A stretch of DNA of 64,000 nucleotides from Jatrophihabitans endophyticus (GCF_900129455.1 NZ_FQVU01000004.1:372001-436000), one strand, 5' to 3'; counted from the stretch's first letter, positions 18,301 through 26,310 are shown. The notes: a model not told the origin generated them from the letters alone. Numbers and translations are program-made.

Positions 18301-18967
18301 CGGCGGCCAGGACCGTCACGATCACGGCGTCGGCCGCGCGCAGGGTGTCGACGAGCGCGTCCTCGGGCGCGCGCAGGGACGAGCAGAAGATAGGCAGCGC
18401 GCGTCCGCCGGCCGCCTCGACCGCGGCGTCGAGGGTGCGGACGAAGTTCAGGTTCCCGGCGAGCTGGTGGGCGCGGTAGTACAGGACGGCGACGGTCGGC
18501 CGCTCCGCGTCCACGGCCGGCGCGACACCGTCGAGATGCCCCCACGACGGCATCGGGGTGGGCGGGTCGAACCCCTCGCCGGTCATCAGCACGGTGTCGG
18601 AGAGGAACGCGTGCAGCCCCGCGAGGTTGGCCGGGCCGCCCTCGGCCAGGTAGCGGTGCGCCTCGGCCGCGACGCCGATGGGCACCGTCGACAGCGCCAT
18701 CAGCTCGGCGTTGGGGGTCGCCTCGCCACCGAGCACGATCATCGGCTTGCCCGCGTCCTGGAACCGGGCGAACCCGCTGCACAGGTTGTCCGGCGAGCCG
18801 AGCAGCCGGACGACGATCAGCTCGGCCGCCTCGAACGTCCCGCTCGACTGCTGGTGATCGGGGCCGCCGTCGGCGCGGGCCGGGTTGGCCAGCCAGTAGT
18901 CGGCGCCGCTCGCGCGGGCCGAGAGCAGGTCGGTGTCCGATGTCGACAGCAGGACGATGGTGCTCAC
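15377..18967 (-). CDS. cobN: Cobaltochelatase subunit CobN
   Basis: 1196 residues, close to the usual CobN length. CobN is the large subunit of the aerobic ATP-dependent cobaltochelatase and inserts Co2+ into hydrogenobyrinic acid a,c-diamide. The N-terminus TIVLLSTSDTDLLSAR and the long central segments (IYHDPDLPPSHHYLAAYHWV, HVGKHGNLEWLPGK, FLVNDPGEGAQAKRR) are characteristic of CobN/ChlH/BchH proteins. The start is the GTG at 18967, preceded by GAGGAG. A cobalamin riboswitch and a small hairpin lie just upstream, so expression should fall when cobalamin is plentiful. The ATPase partner is the fused ChlI-ChlD protein at 28227. Confidence 0.96.
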   Translation of the reverse strand: MSTIVLLSTSDTDLLSARASGADYWLANPARADGGPDHQQSSGTFEAAELIVVRLLGSPDNLCSGFARFQDAGKPMIVLGGEATPNAELMALSTVPIGVAAEAHRYLAEGGPANLAGLHAFLSDTVLMTGEGFDPPTPMPSWGHLDGVAPAVDAERPTVAVLYYRAHQLAGNLNFVRTLDAAVEAAGGRALPIFCSSLRAPEDALVDTLRAADAVIVTVLAAGGTTPAAAQAGGTDEEWDAAALSGLDVPVLQAMCLTSSRDAWVESDDGLSPMDAANQVAIPEFDGRIITVPFSFKEVGEDGLTHYVADPERARRVAGIAVKHARLRRIPNADKRIVVMLSAYPTKHARIGNAVGLDTPASTVGLLAAMRDAGYDLGRDVATDLPGVDEQDGDALFHALIAAGGQDEQWLTEEQLAGNPVRIAAADYRRWFDTLDPVLRDAVTEHWGAAPGELFVDHSNSADGEIVLAALRSGNVVVMVQPPRGFGANPVAIYHDPDLPPSHHYLAAYHWVREQFGADAVVHVGKHGNLEWLPGKTAGLSAACAADAAIGDLPLVYPFLVNDPGEGAQAKRRAHATIVDHLVPPMARAESYGDIARLEQLLDEHANIAAMDPGKLPAIRAQIWTLIQAAKLDHDLGLDDRPHDAEFDDFLLHVDGWLCEIKDAQIRDGLHVLGGAPVGEARVNLVLAILRARQMFAGARSLPGLREALGLVEGAGVDADEHEAEARRLVQALEDADWSPAAVDGLASGTVADVLRFAATEVVPRLAGTAAEIDHVLHALAGGHVPAGPSGSPLRGLVNVLPTGRNFYTVDPRAVPSRLAWETGQAMANSLLERHLADTGEYPASVGLSAWGTSAMRTSGDDIAEVLALLGVRPVWDEASRRVSSLDAIPLAELGRPRIDVTVRISGFFRDAFPHVVTMLDDAVRLVADLDEPAESNFVRAHAQADLAEHGDERRATIRIFGSKPGAYGAGLLPLIDARNWRDDADLAEVYAAWGGFAYGRGLDGREARPDMETAYRRIAVAAHNTDTLEHDIADSDDYFQYHGGMIATVRALTGRAPRAYIGDSTRPDTVRTRSLAEETARVFRARVVNPRWIDAMKRHGYKGAFELAATVDYLFGYDATAGVVEDWMYEKLADSYVRDADTRAFFERSNPWALHGITERLLEAAERKLWDSPDPETLDALRRAYLETEGDLEDR

Positions 18968-18982
18968 GCGGGGCTCCTCACG

Positions 18983-19002
18983 GCCCGGGTCCGCGCCCGG
19001 GC
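18983..19002 (-). promoter_or_regulatory. Small hairpin between the cobN riboswitch and its ribosome site
   Basis: A perfect 7-bp stem (GCCCGGG/CCCGGGC) with a 6-base loop lies directly before the GAGGAG of cobN. It is placed like an expression platform of the upstream aptamer. Confidence 0.5.
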
Positions 19003-19009
19003 ATGGCGG

Positions 19010-19120
19010 CTGTGACGCACCGGGGCAGTTCCTGACTCGCCCGATCACGATCGGACTCACAGTGGCGGGACCGCGCTGGACTCGCACCAGCTTCCTGCGG
19101 CTCCGGTACCGCCCCAGCGT
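19010..19120 (-). promoter_or_regulatory. Cobalamin riboswitch upstream of cobN
   Basis: Read on the minus strand it contains the conserved blocks GGAAGCTGGTGCGAGTCC (a variant of GGGAA..GGTG.AA.TCC), GGTCCCGCCACTGTGAGTCC (the B12 box, 19053-19072) and GCGAGTCAGG. These match the core of AdoCbl/cobalamin aptamers. The aptamer ends about 40 bases before the cobN GTG. The boundaries are approximate. Confidence 0.88.
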
Positions 19121-19238
19121 CTCACAGCGTCACCGTGCCGGTCGCGCCGTCTCCGGCGCCGTGACCGGCGCCGTGGCCGGGCGCCGCCGCGCGGACCGGC
19201 GGCCCGGCGGGTGCCGCCCCGGCGAGTGTCCGACAGCG

Positions 19239-19303
19239 CGTGTGCAGCCCGTATGCGGCCCGTGTGCAGTGCGTATACGGGCTGCACACGGGCCGTGTGA
19301 CAC
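19239..19303. promoter_or_regulatory. 11-bp-periodic inverted-repeat array between cobN and cobG
   Basis: Six consecutive 11-mers from 19241 (TGTGCAGCCCG, TATGCGGCCCG, TGTGCAGTGCG, TATACGGGCTG, CACACGGGCCG, TGTGACACCGG) share a YRTRYRG-like pattern. The block forms a perfect 16-bp inverted repeat (19239-19254 with 19275-19290, 20-base loop). It can alternatively form a 13-bp inverted repeat (19257-19269 with 19282-19294). The two pairings share the right arm. It sits 60-120 bp before cobG and just upstream of the cobN riboswitch, in the only long non-coding stretch of the cobalamin locus. Confidence 0.7.
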
Positions 19304-19362
19304 CGGAGGCAGGGTGACGTGCGCGTCCGCGGCGCGGCAGGCGCCCCGTACGATCGGCCGCT

Positions 19363-20418
19363 GTGCCGCCGACCCCGCCGACCCTCGCCGCGGACCGCTG
19401 TCCGGGGCTGCTGCGGCTGATCGAGGCCGCGGACGGGCTGCTGGCCCGGGTACGGCTGCCCGGCGGACGGCTCGGGGCCGCCGAGCTGCACGCCCTCGCC
19501 GACGCCACCGACGCGGTCGGCGACGGCCGCCTCGAGCTGACGTCGCGCGGCAACGTCCAGGTGCGCGGCATGACGGCGGCGGGCGCCGACGAGCTGGCGC
19601 GCCGCATGACCGCGGCCGGGCTGCTGCCGGTGCCGGCGCGCGACCTCGTCCGCAACGTGCTCGCGTCGCCGCTCGCCGGCCTGACCGCGCCGCCGGAGCG
19701 CACCGCGCCGCTCGACCTCACCGCGCACGTGCGCGCGCTGGACGACCGGCTGCGGCACGACCCGGGCCTCGACGGCCTGTCCGGCCGCTTCCTGTTCGGT
19801 CTGGACGACGGCCGTGGCGACATCGCCGGCCTGGCCCCGGACGTGCTGCGGGTCGTGGGCGCCGGGGACCGGCCCGACGAGGTCGCGCGCGGCATGGTCG
19901 ACGAGGCGCGGACGTTCCTCGCCGGCGCGGGCGGCGCCTGGCGCCGACCGGCGGCCGAGCGCCGCCACGACGGCGTCGTCCGCGCGCGGTCCGGACCCCC
20001 GCCGCTCGGTCGCGTCGCCCGGCTCGACGGCGGCGTCGCGCTCGTCGTCGCGCCGCCGCTCGGCCGGTTGACGTCGGCGCAGGCGCGGTGGCTCGGGGCC
20101 CACGCCCCGCGCGTCCGGGTCACCCCGTGGCGCTCGGTCGTGATCCCGCAGCCCACCGCCGGCGCCGACCCGGGCGACGCGGGCCTGGTCACCGACCCCG
20201 CCTCACCCTGGCGGCTGGTGAGCGCGTGCGCCGGCCGGCCGCGCTGCGCCAAGGCCCACGCCGACGTGCAGGCCGACGCCGCCGGCGGGCTGCGCGCCCA
20301 TCCCGGCCGGCGGGTGCACTGGGTCGGTTGCGAGCGGGCGTGCGGTCGCACGTCCGATGTCGAGGTCACGATGGTCGCCACCGGGACCGGCTACCGGACG
20401 GAGGCCGTGCATGGCTGA
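19363..20418 (+). CDS. cobG: Precorrin-3B synthase (CobG)
   Basis: 351 residues; part of the nitrite/sulfite reductase ferredoxin-like superfamily. CobG converts precorrin-3A to precorrin-3B by oxygen-dependent hydroxylation and ring contraction set-up, which marks this pathway as the aerobic one. The N-terminal half-domain ([33 protein letters not shown]) and the C-terminal Fe-S ligands (C-x5-C in CAGRPRC and C-x3-C in GCERAC) are present. It is somewhat shorter than CobG of Pseudomonas denitrificans. A TACGAT -10-like box at 19349-19354 lies only eight bases before the GTG, so the mRNA may be leaderless. It overlaps cobH by 8 bp. Confidence 0.88.
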   Translation: MPPTPPTLAADRCPGLLRLIEAADGLLARVRLPGGRLGAAELHALADATDAVGDGRLELTSRGNVQVRGMTAAGADELARRMTAAGLLPVPARDLVRNVLASPLAGLTAPPERTAPLDLTAHVRALDDRLRHDPGLDGLSGRFLFGLDDGRGDIAGLAPDVLRVVGAGDRPDEVARGMVDEARTFLAGAGGAWRRPAAERRHDGVVRARSGPPPLGRVARLDGGVALVVAPPLGRLTSAQARWLGAHAPRVRVTPWRSVVIPQPTAGADPGDAGLVTDPASPWRLVSACAGRPRCAKAHADVQADAAGGLRAHPGRRVHWVGCERACGRTSDVEVTMVATGTGYRTEAVHG

Positions 20419-21043
20419 GACCCGCTACGACTACGTGCACGAGGGCGCCGAGATCTACCGCCGGTCGTTCGCGACGATCCGGGCCGAGGCCGACCTCACC
20501 GGGCTGCCCGTCGACGTCGCCCGCGTCGCGGTGCGCATGATCCACTCCTGCGGCATGGTCGACCTCGCCGGCGACCTCGGGTACTCGTCGCAGGTGGTCG
20601 CTGCGGCGCGGACGGCGCTGCTGGCCGGCGCGCCGATCCTGTGCGACGCGCACATGGTGGCCTCGGGCATCACGCGCTCGCGGCTGCCGGCCGGCAACGA
20701 CGTCGTGTGCACGCTGTCCGACCCCGGCGTGCCCGAGCTGGCTGCGCGGATCGGCAACACCCGCTCGGCCGCCGCGCTGGACCACTGGCTGCCGCGCCTC
20801 GACGGCGCGGTCGTGGCGATCGGCAACGCGCCCACCGCGCTGTTCCGGCTGCTGGAGCTCGTCGCCGACGGCGCGCCGCGGCCGGCCGCCGTGCTCGGCA
20901 TCCCGGTCGGCTTCATCGGCGCGGCCGAGTCGAAGGAGGCGCTCGCGGCGTCGGGCCTGGAGCATCTCGTCGTGCACGGCCGCCGCGGCGGCAGCGCGAT
21001 GGCGGTGGCCGCGGTGAACGCGATCGCCAGCGAGGAGGAGTGA
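20411..21043 (+). CDS. cobH: Precorrin-8X methylmutase (CobH)
   Basis: 210 residues, the standard size. CobH moves the methyl group from C-11 to C-12 of precorrin-8X to give hydrogenobyrinic acid. The catalytic histidine is visible in [15 protein letters not shown] (about residue 44), followed by [21 protein letters not shown] and [13 protein letters not shown], all typical of the family. The ATG at 20411 overlaps the end of cobG, and its stop overlaps the ATG of cobIJ (TGATG), so the three genes form a translationally coupled unit. Confidence 0.95.
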   Translation: MAETRYDYVHEGAEIYRRSFATIRAEADLTGLPVDVARVAVRMIHSCGMVDLAGDLGYSSQVVAAARTALLAGAPILCDAHMVASGITRSRLPAGNDVVCTLSDPGVPELAARIGNTRSAAALDHWLPRLDGAVVAIGNAPTALFRLLELVADGAPRPAAVLGIPVGFIGAAESKEALAASGLEHLVVHGRRGGSAMAVAAVNAIASEEE

Positions 21044-22578
21044 TGGCGGCACCGACCGGAGCAGGCACGCTCTACGGCGTCGGGCTCGGCCCGGGCGACC
21101 CCGAGCTGGTGACCGTCCGCGCGGCCCGGTTGATCGGCGCGGCGCACGTCGTGGCCTACCACTCGGCGCGGCACGGCCGCTCGGTCGCCCGCGCGATCGC
21201 CGAGCCGTACCTGCGGGACGGGCAGGTGGAGGAGCAGCTCGTCTACCCGGTGACCACCGAGACGACCGAGCACCCGGGCGGCTACGAGGGCGCCATCAAC
21301 GACTTCTACGAGGCCGCCGCCGCCCGGCTCGCCGAGCACCTGGCGGCGGGCCGCGACGTCGTGCTGCTGGCCGAGGGCGACCCGCTGTTCTTCAGCTCGT
21401 ACATGCACATGCACAAGCGCATCGCCGGCCGGTTCCGCACCGAGATCGTCCCGGGCGTCACGTCGGTCAGCGCGGCCGCGGCGGCGCTCGCGCAGCCGCT
21501 CGTCGAGGGCAACGACGTGCTCACCGTGCTGCCCGGCACGCTGCCGCCGGACGTCCTGGCCGAGCGGTTGGCGCAGACCGACGCCGCCGCGATCATGAAG
21601 GTCTCCCGCCACTTCGCCGGTGTCCAGGACGCGCTCAAGCACGCCGGCCGCATCGAGGACGCCTACTACGTCGAACGGGCGTCCGCCGCGTCGCAGCGCA
21701 CCGAGCGGGCCGGGGACGTCGACCCGGCCTCGGTGCCGTACATGTCGCTGGTGATCGTCCCCGGCCCGGAGGCCGCGCAGGACCCGGTCGCCACCGCCAC
21801 GGGCGGCGGGACCGCGGCGGCGCCGGCCGGTGGGCGGGTGGACGTCGTCGGGCTCGGGCCGGCCGGTCGTGACTGGCTGACCCCGCAGGCGATGGCGGTG
21901 CTGGCCGCCGCCGACGACGTCGTCGGCTACTCCACCTACGTGGCGCGGGTCCCGGCCAACCCGCGGCAGCGGCGCCACGCGAGCGACAACAAGGTCGAGG
22001 CCGAGCGGGCCGAGTTCGCCCTCGACCTCGCCCGCCGCGGCCGCCGGGTCGCGGTGGTCTCCTCCGGCGACCCCGGCGTCTTCGCGATGGCGAGCGCGGT
22101 GCTCGAGGCCGCGACCGACGAGCGCTACGCCGGCGTGCCCGTCGACATCGTCCCCGGGCTGACGGCGGCGCAGGCGGTCGCGAGCCGCGCGGGTGCGCCG
22201 CTCGGCCACGACTACGCGGTGATCTCGCTGTCCGACCGGCTCAAGCCGTGGGACGTCGTCGCCGCCCGCCTCGACGCCGCCGCGCGGGCCGACCTCGCGA
22301 TCGCGATCTACAACCCGGCCTCGCAGACCCGACGGCAGCAGCTGCACGACGCGCGGGACGTGCTGCTGCGCCATCGCGACCCGGTCACGCCGGTCGTCGT
22401 CGGCCGCGCCGTGGGCAGCGACGACGAGACCGTCACCGTCACCACGCTCGGCGAGCTCGACCCGGAGACCGTCGACATGCGCTGCCTGCTCATCGTCGGG
22501 TCCTCGCAGACGCGCACGCTGGCCGTCACCGGCGAGCCGCGGGTCTTCACCCCGCGGCGCTACCCGGCAGCCGACTGA
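21043..22578 (+). CDS. cobIJ: Fused precorrin-2 C20- / precorrin-3B C17-methyltransferase (CobIJ)
   Basis: 511 residues holding two tetrapyrrole methylase domains. The CobI part (1-240) begins YGVGLGPGDPELVTVRAARL and makes precorrin-3A. The CobJ part (260-511) begins VDVVGLGPAGRDWLTPQAMAVL, has SSGDPGVFAMAS, and contracts the ring to precorrin-4. The CobI-CobJ fusion is well known in actinobacteria such as Mycobacterium. It starts at the ATG at 21043 after GAGGAGG. Its last 32 bp overlap the 3' end of cobK on the other strand. Confidence 0.95.
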   Translation: MAAPTGAGTLYGVGLGPGDPELVTVRAARLIGAAHVVAYHSARHGRSVARAIAEPYLRDGQVEEQLVYPVTTETTEHPGGYEGAINDFYEAAAARLAEHLAAGRDVVLLAEGDPLFFSSYMHMHKRIAGRFRTEIVPGVTSVSAAAAALAQPLVEGNDVLTVLPGTLPPDVLAERLAQTDAAAIMKVSRHFAGVQDALKHAGRIEDAYYVERASAASQRTERAGDVDPASVPYMSLVIVPGPEAAQDPVATATGGGTAAAPAGGRVDVVGLGPAGRDWLTPQAMAVLAAADDVVGYSTYVARVPANPRQRRHASDNKVEAERAEFALDLARRGRRVAVVSSGDPGVFAMASAVLEAATDERYAGVPVDIVPGLTAAQAVASRAGAPLGHDYAVISLSDRLKPWDVVAARLDAAARADLAIAIYNPASQTRRQQLHDARDVLLRHRDPVTPVVVGRAVGSDDETVTVTTLGELDPETVDMRCLLIVGSSQTRTLAVTGEPRVFTPRRYPAAD

Positions 22579-23299
22579 GCACCGCGTCGACGGTGTCGAC
22601 GGCGGTCACCCCGTCGGGCAGCGGCGGCCGGTCGACGACGAGCACCGGGACGCCGAGCTCGCGCGCGGCGTCCAGCTTGGCGACGGTGAGCGGGCCGCCG
22701 CTGTCCTTCGTCACCAGCAGCCGCACGTCGTGCGCCTGCAGCAGCGCGCGCTCGCGGTCGAGGTCGTACGGGCCGCGGTCGAGCAGCAGGGTCGTGCGTG
22801 GCGGCAGCGGCACGTCGGGCGGATCGACGATCCGCACCAGGTAGTCGTGCCGGTCGTCGTCGGCGAACACGGCGAGGTCGCGCCGTCCGGTGGTGAGGAA
22901 GACGGTGCCTGCCGGTGACGTCCGCACGTGCTCGGCGGCCGCCGCGATGTCGGACACCCGGGTCCAGTCGTCGCCGGCCCGCGCGGTCCAGCCGGGGCGG
23001 CACACCACGAGCAGCGGGACGGACGTCGCCGCGCAGGCGGCCGCCGCGTTGGCGGAGATGGTGGCAGCGAAGGGGTGCGTGGCGTCGACCACGATGGTTG
23101 GCGCGAACTCGCGCAAGAACTCGGCGAGCCCGGCAGCGCCACCGAAGCCGCCGATGCGGACGTCGCCCACCGGCAGCGCGGGCCGGCTGACCCGGCCCGC
23201 CAGCGAGCTCGTGACGTCGGCGCCGGCCGTGACCAGTCGACGGGCGAGGTCGCGGGCCTCGCCGGTCCCGCCGAGCACCAGCACGCGCACGTCCACCAC
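22547..23299 (-). CDS. cobK: Precorrin-6A reductase (CobK)
   Basis: About 250 residues. CobK reduces precorrin-6A to precorrin-6B with NADPH. The N-terminal nucleotide-binding loop is VRVLVLGGTGEARDLARRL; later VVDATHPFAATISANAAAAC, a family hallmark, and LVTKDSGG near the C-terminus. Three in-frame GTG codons (23299, 23296, 23290) are possible starts; 23290 gives the most family-like N-terminus. The gene is divergent from cobF with only a few bases between start codons, and its stop lies 32 bp inside cobIJ. Confidence 0.92.
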   Translation of the reverse strand: MVDVRVLVLGGTGEARDLARRLVTAGADVTSSLAGRVSRPALPVGDVRIGGFGGAAGLAEFLREFAPTIVVDATHPFAATISANAAAACAATSVPLLVVCRPGWTARAGDDWTRVSDIAAAAEHVRTSPAGTVFLTTGRRDLAVFADDDRHDYLVRIVDPPDVPLPPRTTLLLDRGPYDLDRERALLQAHDVRLLVTKDSGGPLTVAKLDAARELGVPVLVVDRPPLPDGVTAVDTVDAVLSRLPGSAAG

Positions 23300-23302
23300 A
23301 CT

Positions 23303-24079
23303 ATGGCCGTGCGCGAGATCCTCGTCATCGGCATCGGCCCGGGCGATCCCGACCAGATCACGGTCGCCGCCGTCGCGGCGCTCAACCGCGTCGACGTGTT
23401 CTTCGTCGTCGACAAGGGAGCCGCGAAGTCCGGTCTGCTCGACGTACGCGACGAGATCCTGCGCCGCCACGTCCGCGACCAGGACAGGTTCCGCGTCGTC
23501 GAGATCGCCGACCCGCCCCGCGAGCGCCGCCCCGACGGGGCCGACGCCTACACCGGTGTCGTCGCCGACTGGCATGCCGCGCGCGCGGACCGCTTCGCCG
23601 ACGCGATCGCCGGCGAGCTGGCCGAGGACGGGGTCGGCGCGTTCCTCGTCTGGGGCGATCCGGCGCTCTACGACAGCACCTTGCGCGTCATCGACCGCAT
23701 CCTCGCCGGCGGGCGCGTGGAGTTCGGCTATTCGGTGATCGCCGGGGTGACGAGCGTGCACGCGCTCACGGCGGCGCACCGCATCCCGCTCAACCGCATC
23801 GGCGAGCCGATCCACGTCACGCCCGCCCGCCGCATCGCCGACGGGCTGCCCGACGGCCTCGACAGCGCCGTCGTCATGCTCGACCAGGGCTTCACCGCCG
23901 CCGCGCTCGACCCCGACCTCGAGGTCTTCTGGGGCGCCTACCTCAGCACGCCCGACGAGGTGCTGATCGCGGGCCGGCTCGGTGACGTCGCCGCCGAGAT
24001 CACCCGCCGGCGCGCGGAGCTGCGCGAGCAGCACGGCTGGATCATGGACACCTACCTGCTGCGCCGCCCCACCCCGTGA
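23303..24079 (+). CDS. cobF: Precorrin-6A synthase, deacetylating (CobF)
   Basis: 258 residues with a tetrapyrrole methylase fold: VIGIGPGDPDQITVAAVAAL at the N-terminus, VWGDPALYDSTLRVIDR in the middle and VIAGVTSVHALTAAHRIPLNRIGEP, the CobF-specific region. It methylates C-1 and removes the C-20 extruded acetyl group, a step specific to the aerobic route. The ATG at 23303 is next to the divergent cobK start, so no 5' leader is possible without entering cobK. A hairpin (24076-24129) covers its stop codon and separates it from convergent cobM. Confidence 0.93.
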   Translation: MAVREILVIGIGPGDPDQITVAAVAALNRVDVFFVVDKGAAKSGLLDVRDEILRRHVRDQDRFRVVEIADPPRERRPDGADAYTGVVADWHAARADRFADAIAGELAEDGVGAFLVWGDPALYDSTLRVIDRILAGGRVEFGYSVIAGVTSVHALTAAHRIPLNRIGEPIHVTPARRIADGLPDGLDSAVVMLDQGFTAAALDPDLEVFWGAYLSTPDEVLIAGRLGDVAAEITRRRAELREQHGWIMDTYLLRRPTP

Positions 24080-24129
24080 TCGACATCCACTTGCCGTCGC
24101 CGGGACGGCGGTAACCGGATGTGGATCAC
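24076..24129. terminator. Bidirectional hairpin between convergent cobF and cobM
   Basis: Imperfect long stem: GTGATC (24076-24081) pairs with GATCAC (24124-24129), CATCC with GGATG, and an inner GCCGTC/GACGGC. It includes the cobF stop codon. It differs from the GATCGTGGACC family but is placed the same way. Confidence 0.65.
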
Positions 24130-24138
24130 CGGCGAGGG

Positions 24139-24879
24139 TCAGCGGGTGCGGGACGCCGAGTACAGGTGGCTGTCGGGGAAGTGGGCGGCCGCGAGGGCCG
24201 TCCCGACGACGACGACGGCGGTCCGCCGGACGCCCGCCGCCCGGACCTGCGCGGCGATCGTCGCGAGCGTGGCGCGCAGGACGACCTCGTCGGGGCGGCT
24301 GGCGTACGCGACGACGGCCACCGGACAGTCGGCGCCGTAGCGCGGCGTCAGCTGCGCCACGACCTCGTCGATCGCCTGGACCGCGAGGTGCAGCACCAGC
24401 GTCGTCCCCGGGGTGGCGTGCGTGGTGAGGTCCTCGCCGGCCGGCATCGGCGTCGCCCGCTGCGCGAAACGGGTCAGCACCACGCTCTGCGCGACCGCGG
24501 GCACCGTCAGCTCGCGCCCCAGGGTGGCGGCCGCCGCCGCGAAGGCGGGGACGCCGGGCACGACGTCGTACGCGACGTCGGCCTGCTCCAGCCGGCGCAC
24601 CTGCTCGGCCACGGCGCTGAAGACGGACGGGTCGCCCGAGCAGAGCCGGACGACGTCCTCGCCGCGGGCGTCGGCGGCCACGAGCTCGGCGACGATCTCG
24701 TCCAGCGTGAGGTCGGCGGTGTCGACGAGGCGGGCGTCGGGCGGGCAGTGCGCGAGCACCTCGGCCGGTACGAGCGAGCCGGCGTAGAGGCACACCCGGC
24801 ACGAGGCGAGCAGCCGCTGCGCCCGCAGCGTGATCAGGTCGGCGGCGCCCGGGCCCGCCCCCACGAAGTGGACGGTCAC
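24139..24879 (-). CDS. cobM: Precorrin-4 C11-methyltransferase (CobM)
   Basis: 246 residues, single tetrapyrrole methylase domain: VHFVGAGPGAADLITLRAQRLL, VRLCSGDPSVFSAVAEQ and VVPGVPAFAAAAATLGRELTVP. It adds the C-11 methyl to precorrin-4 to give precorrin-5. The start is the GTG at 24879, which overlaps the cobL stop (GTGA) and follows GGGAGA. It is the second gene of a cobL-cobM unit. The frame is open beyond the start because of the base composition. Confidence 0.94.
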   Translation of the reverse strand: MTVHFVGAGPGAADLITLRAQRLLASCRVCLYAGSLVPAEVLAHCPPDARLVDTADLTLDEIVAELVAADARGEDVVRLCSGDPSVFSAVAEQVRRLEQADVAYDVVPGVPAFAAAAATLGRELTVPAVAQSVVLTRFAQRATPMPAGEDLTTHATPGTTLVLHLAVQAIDEVVAQLTPRYGADCPVAVVAYASRPDEVVLRATLATIAAQVRAAGVRRTAVVVVGTALAAAHFPDSHLYSASRTR

Positions 24880-26111
24880 GAGTCTCCCGCCGAGGGTCCC
24901 GGCTTGGTCCAGGACCACTGCGTGACGGGCATCGCGGGTCGCCAGCCGGTGAACCCGCCCACCGGCGACGCGCGTTCGACGTGCAGCCGGGTCAGCGTCC
25001 CGCCGTGCCGGGCGTACGTGTCGGCGAGCACGGTCTCGGTCTCGACCGTGACGCCGTTGGCGACGAGCCGGCCGCCCGGACGCAGTGCGGCGACGCAGGC
25101 GGGCAGCACGCCCGCGCCGCTCACGCCCCCGCCCACGAAGACCGCGTCGGGCGTCGGCAGGCCGGCCAGCGCGCTGGGCGCGGCGCCGGCGACGACCTCG
25201 AGGCCGGGGACGCCGAGCCGCTCGGCGTTGCGCAGCACGCGCTCGCGGCGGTCGTCGCGCGGCTCGATCGCCACCGCCCGGCAGGACGGGTGGGTGCGCA
25301 GCCACTCGATGCCGACGCTGCCCGACCCGGCGCCGACGTCCCACAGCAGCGCCCCCGGCAGCGGACGCAGCGCCGCCAGCGTCACCGCGCGGACCTCCTG
25401 CTTGGTCAGCTGGCCGTCGTGTTCGAAGGCGTCGTCGGGCAGCGCCGCGGCCCGCGACCGCGGCTCGGTGCCGGGGTCGGCGCGACAGGCGACGGCGACG
25501 ATCGCCAGTGCGTCGTGCGGGTCGTCCGAGGCCGGCCCGACCCACTCGTCCGGGCCGCCGAGCTGCGCCAGCACGGTGACCTCGCTCGCCGCGTACCCCT
25601 CCTGCGCCAGCACGTCGCGGACGTCGCGTGCTCCGGACGTGCCCGGCGTCAGCACCAGCACGCGGTGGTCGGGCGCCAACGCCGGGCGCAGCAGCGCGAG
25701 CGGCCGACCCACGACGCTCACCACCTCGACGTCGGGCAGCGACCAGCCGAGCCGGGCCGCGGCGAGCGACACCGACGACGGGCTCGGCACGACGCGGACC
25801 GCGGCCGCGCCGAGGGCGCGCACCAGCGTCGTCCCGATGCCGAAGAACATCGGGTCGCCACTGGCCAGCACGACCGCGCGCCGGCCGGCGAGCTGGCGCA
25901 GCAGCGCGGGCAGCCCGGACGCGAGCGGCGCCGGCAGCGGCACCCGCTCGGCCGTCGTCGCCGCGTCGTCGAGCAGCGCCAACTGCCGCTCGCTGCCGAC
26001 CAGCACCGCGGCCGTCGCGATCTCGGCGGACGCGGCGGGGGACAGGTCGGCGCGTCCGCCGGCGCCGATGCCGACCACCGTCAGCACGGACGACGACGGC
26101 GGGGCGGGCAC
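24876..26111 (-). CDS. cobL: Precorrin-6Y C5,15-methyltransferase, decarboxylating (CobL)
   Basis: About 411 residues, the usual CobL (CbiE-CbiT fusion) size. The N-terminal CbiE part starts LTVVGIGAGGRADLSPAA. The C-terminal CbiT part has the SAM site DVGAGSGSVGIEWLRTHPSC and VGGGVSGAGVLPAC. It methylates C-5 and C-15 and removes the C-12 acetate carboxyl. I placed the start at the GTG at 26111; a GTG at 26129 is possible, and the farthest ATG (26186) would overlap the divergent cobalamin riboswitch. No Shine-Dalgarno is seen before either, so the mRNA may be leaderless. Confidence 0.92.
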   Translation of the reverse strand: MPAPPSSSVLTVVGIGAGGRADLSPAASAEIATAAVLVGSERQLALLDDAATTAERVPLPAPLASGLPALLRQLAGRRAVVLASGDPMFFGIGTTLVRALGAAAVRVVPSPSSVSLAAARLGWSLPDVEVVSVVGRPLALLRPALAPDHRVLVLTPGTSGARDVRDVLAQEGYAASEVTVLAQLGGPDEWVGPASDDPHDALAIVAVACRADPGTEPRSRAAALPDDAFEHDGQLTKQEVRAVTLAALRPLPGALLWDVGAGSGSVGIEWLRTHPSCRAVAIEPRDDRRERVLRNAERLGVPGLEVVAGAAPSALAGLPTPDAVFVGGGVSGAGVLPACVAALRPGGRLVANGVTVETETVLADTYARHGGTLTRLHVERASPVGGFTGWRPAMPVTQWSWTKPGPSAGDS

Positions 26112-26181
26112 CGTGCGAGTGTGCCGCACCGCATCGGTGGGCCGCGTTGACCCCGTCTTCGGAAGGCACCTAGGGTGGGTG

Positions 26182-26285
26182 GGCACTGCGGTGTGGGAAC
26201 TCCGGTGAGAATCCGGGACGGTCGCGCCACTGTGAGTCCCGTGCAGGTACGGGGCGAGTCAGGTCGCACGCCGCAGCAGCACGTC
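26182..26285 (+). promoter_or_regulatory. Cobalamin riboswitch upstream of cbtB
   Basis: Contains GGGAACTCCGGTGAGAATCC, then GGACGGTCGCGCCACTGTGA with the B12 box, and GGCGAGTCAGG, in the canonical order and spacing. A GGGGA/TCCCC hairpin (26294-26310) separates the aptamer from GAAGGAGG, as at cobN. Boundaries are approximate. Confidence 0.93.
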
Positions 26286-26293
26286 CGACGACT

Positions 26294-26310
26294 GGGGACG
26301 CACGATCCCC
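26294..26310 (+). promoter_or_regulatory. Hairpin next to the cbtB ribosome binding site
   Basis: A 5-bp stem GGGGA/TCCCC with a 7-base loop ends directly before GAAGGAGG (26311-26318). It is probably part of the expression platform that controls ribosome access when cobalamin binds. Confidence 0.5.

Noticed and set aside
15206-19015. A 1269-codon open frame antisense to cobN
   Set aside because: Long antisense frames are expected where codon third positions are mostly G or C; this one has no recognisable domain and lies over a conserved gene.
22547-24802. A 751-codon minus-strand frame covering cobK, cobF and part of cobM
   Set aside because: Only the cobK part has CobK motifs. The rest is antisense to cobF, whose family motifs are clear on the plus strand.
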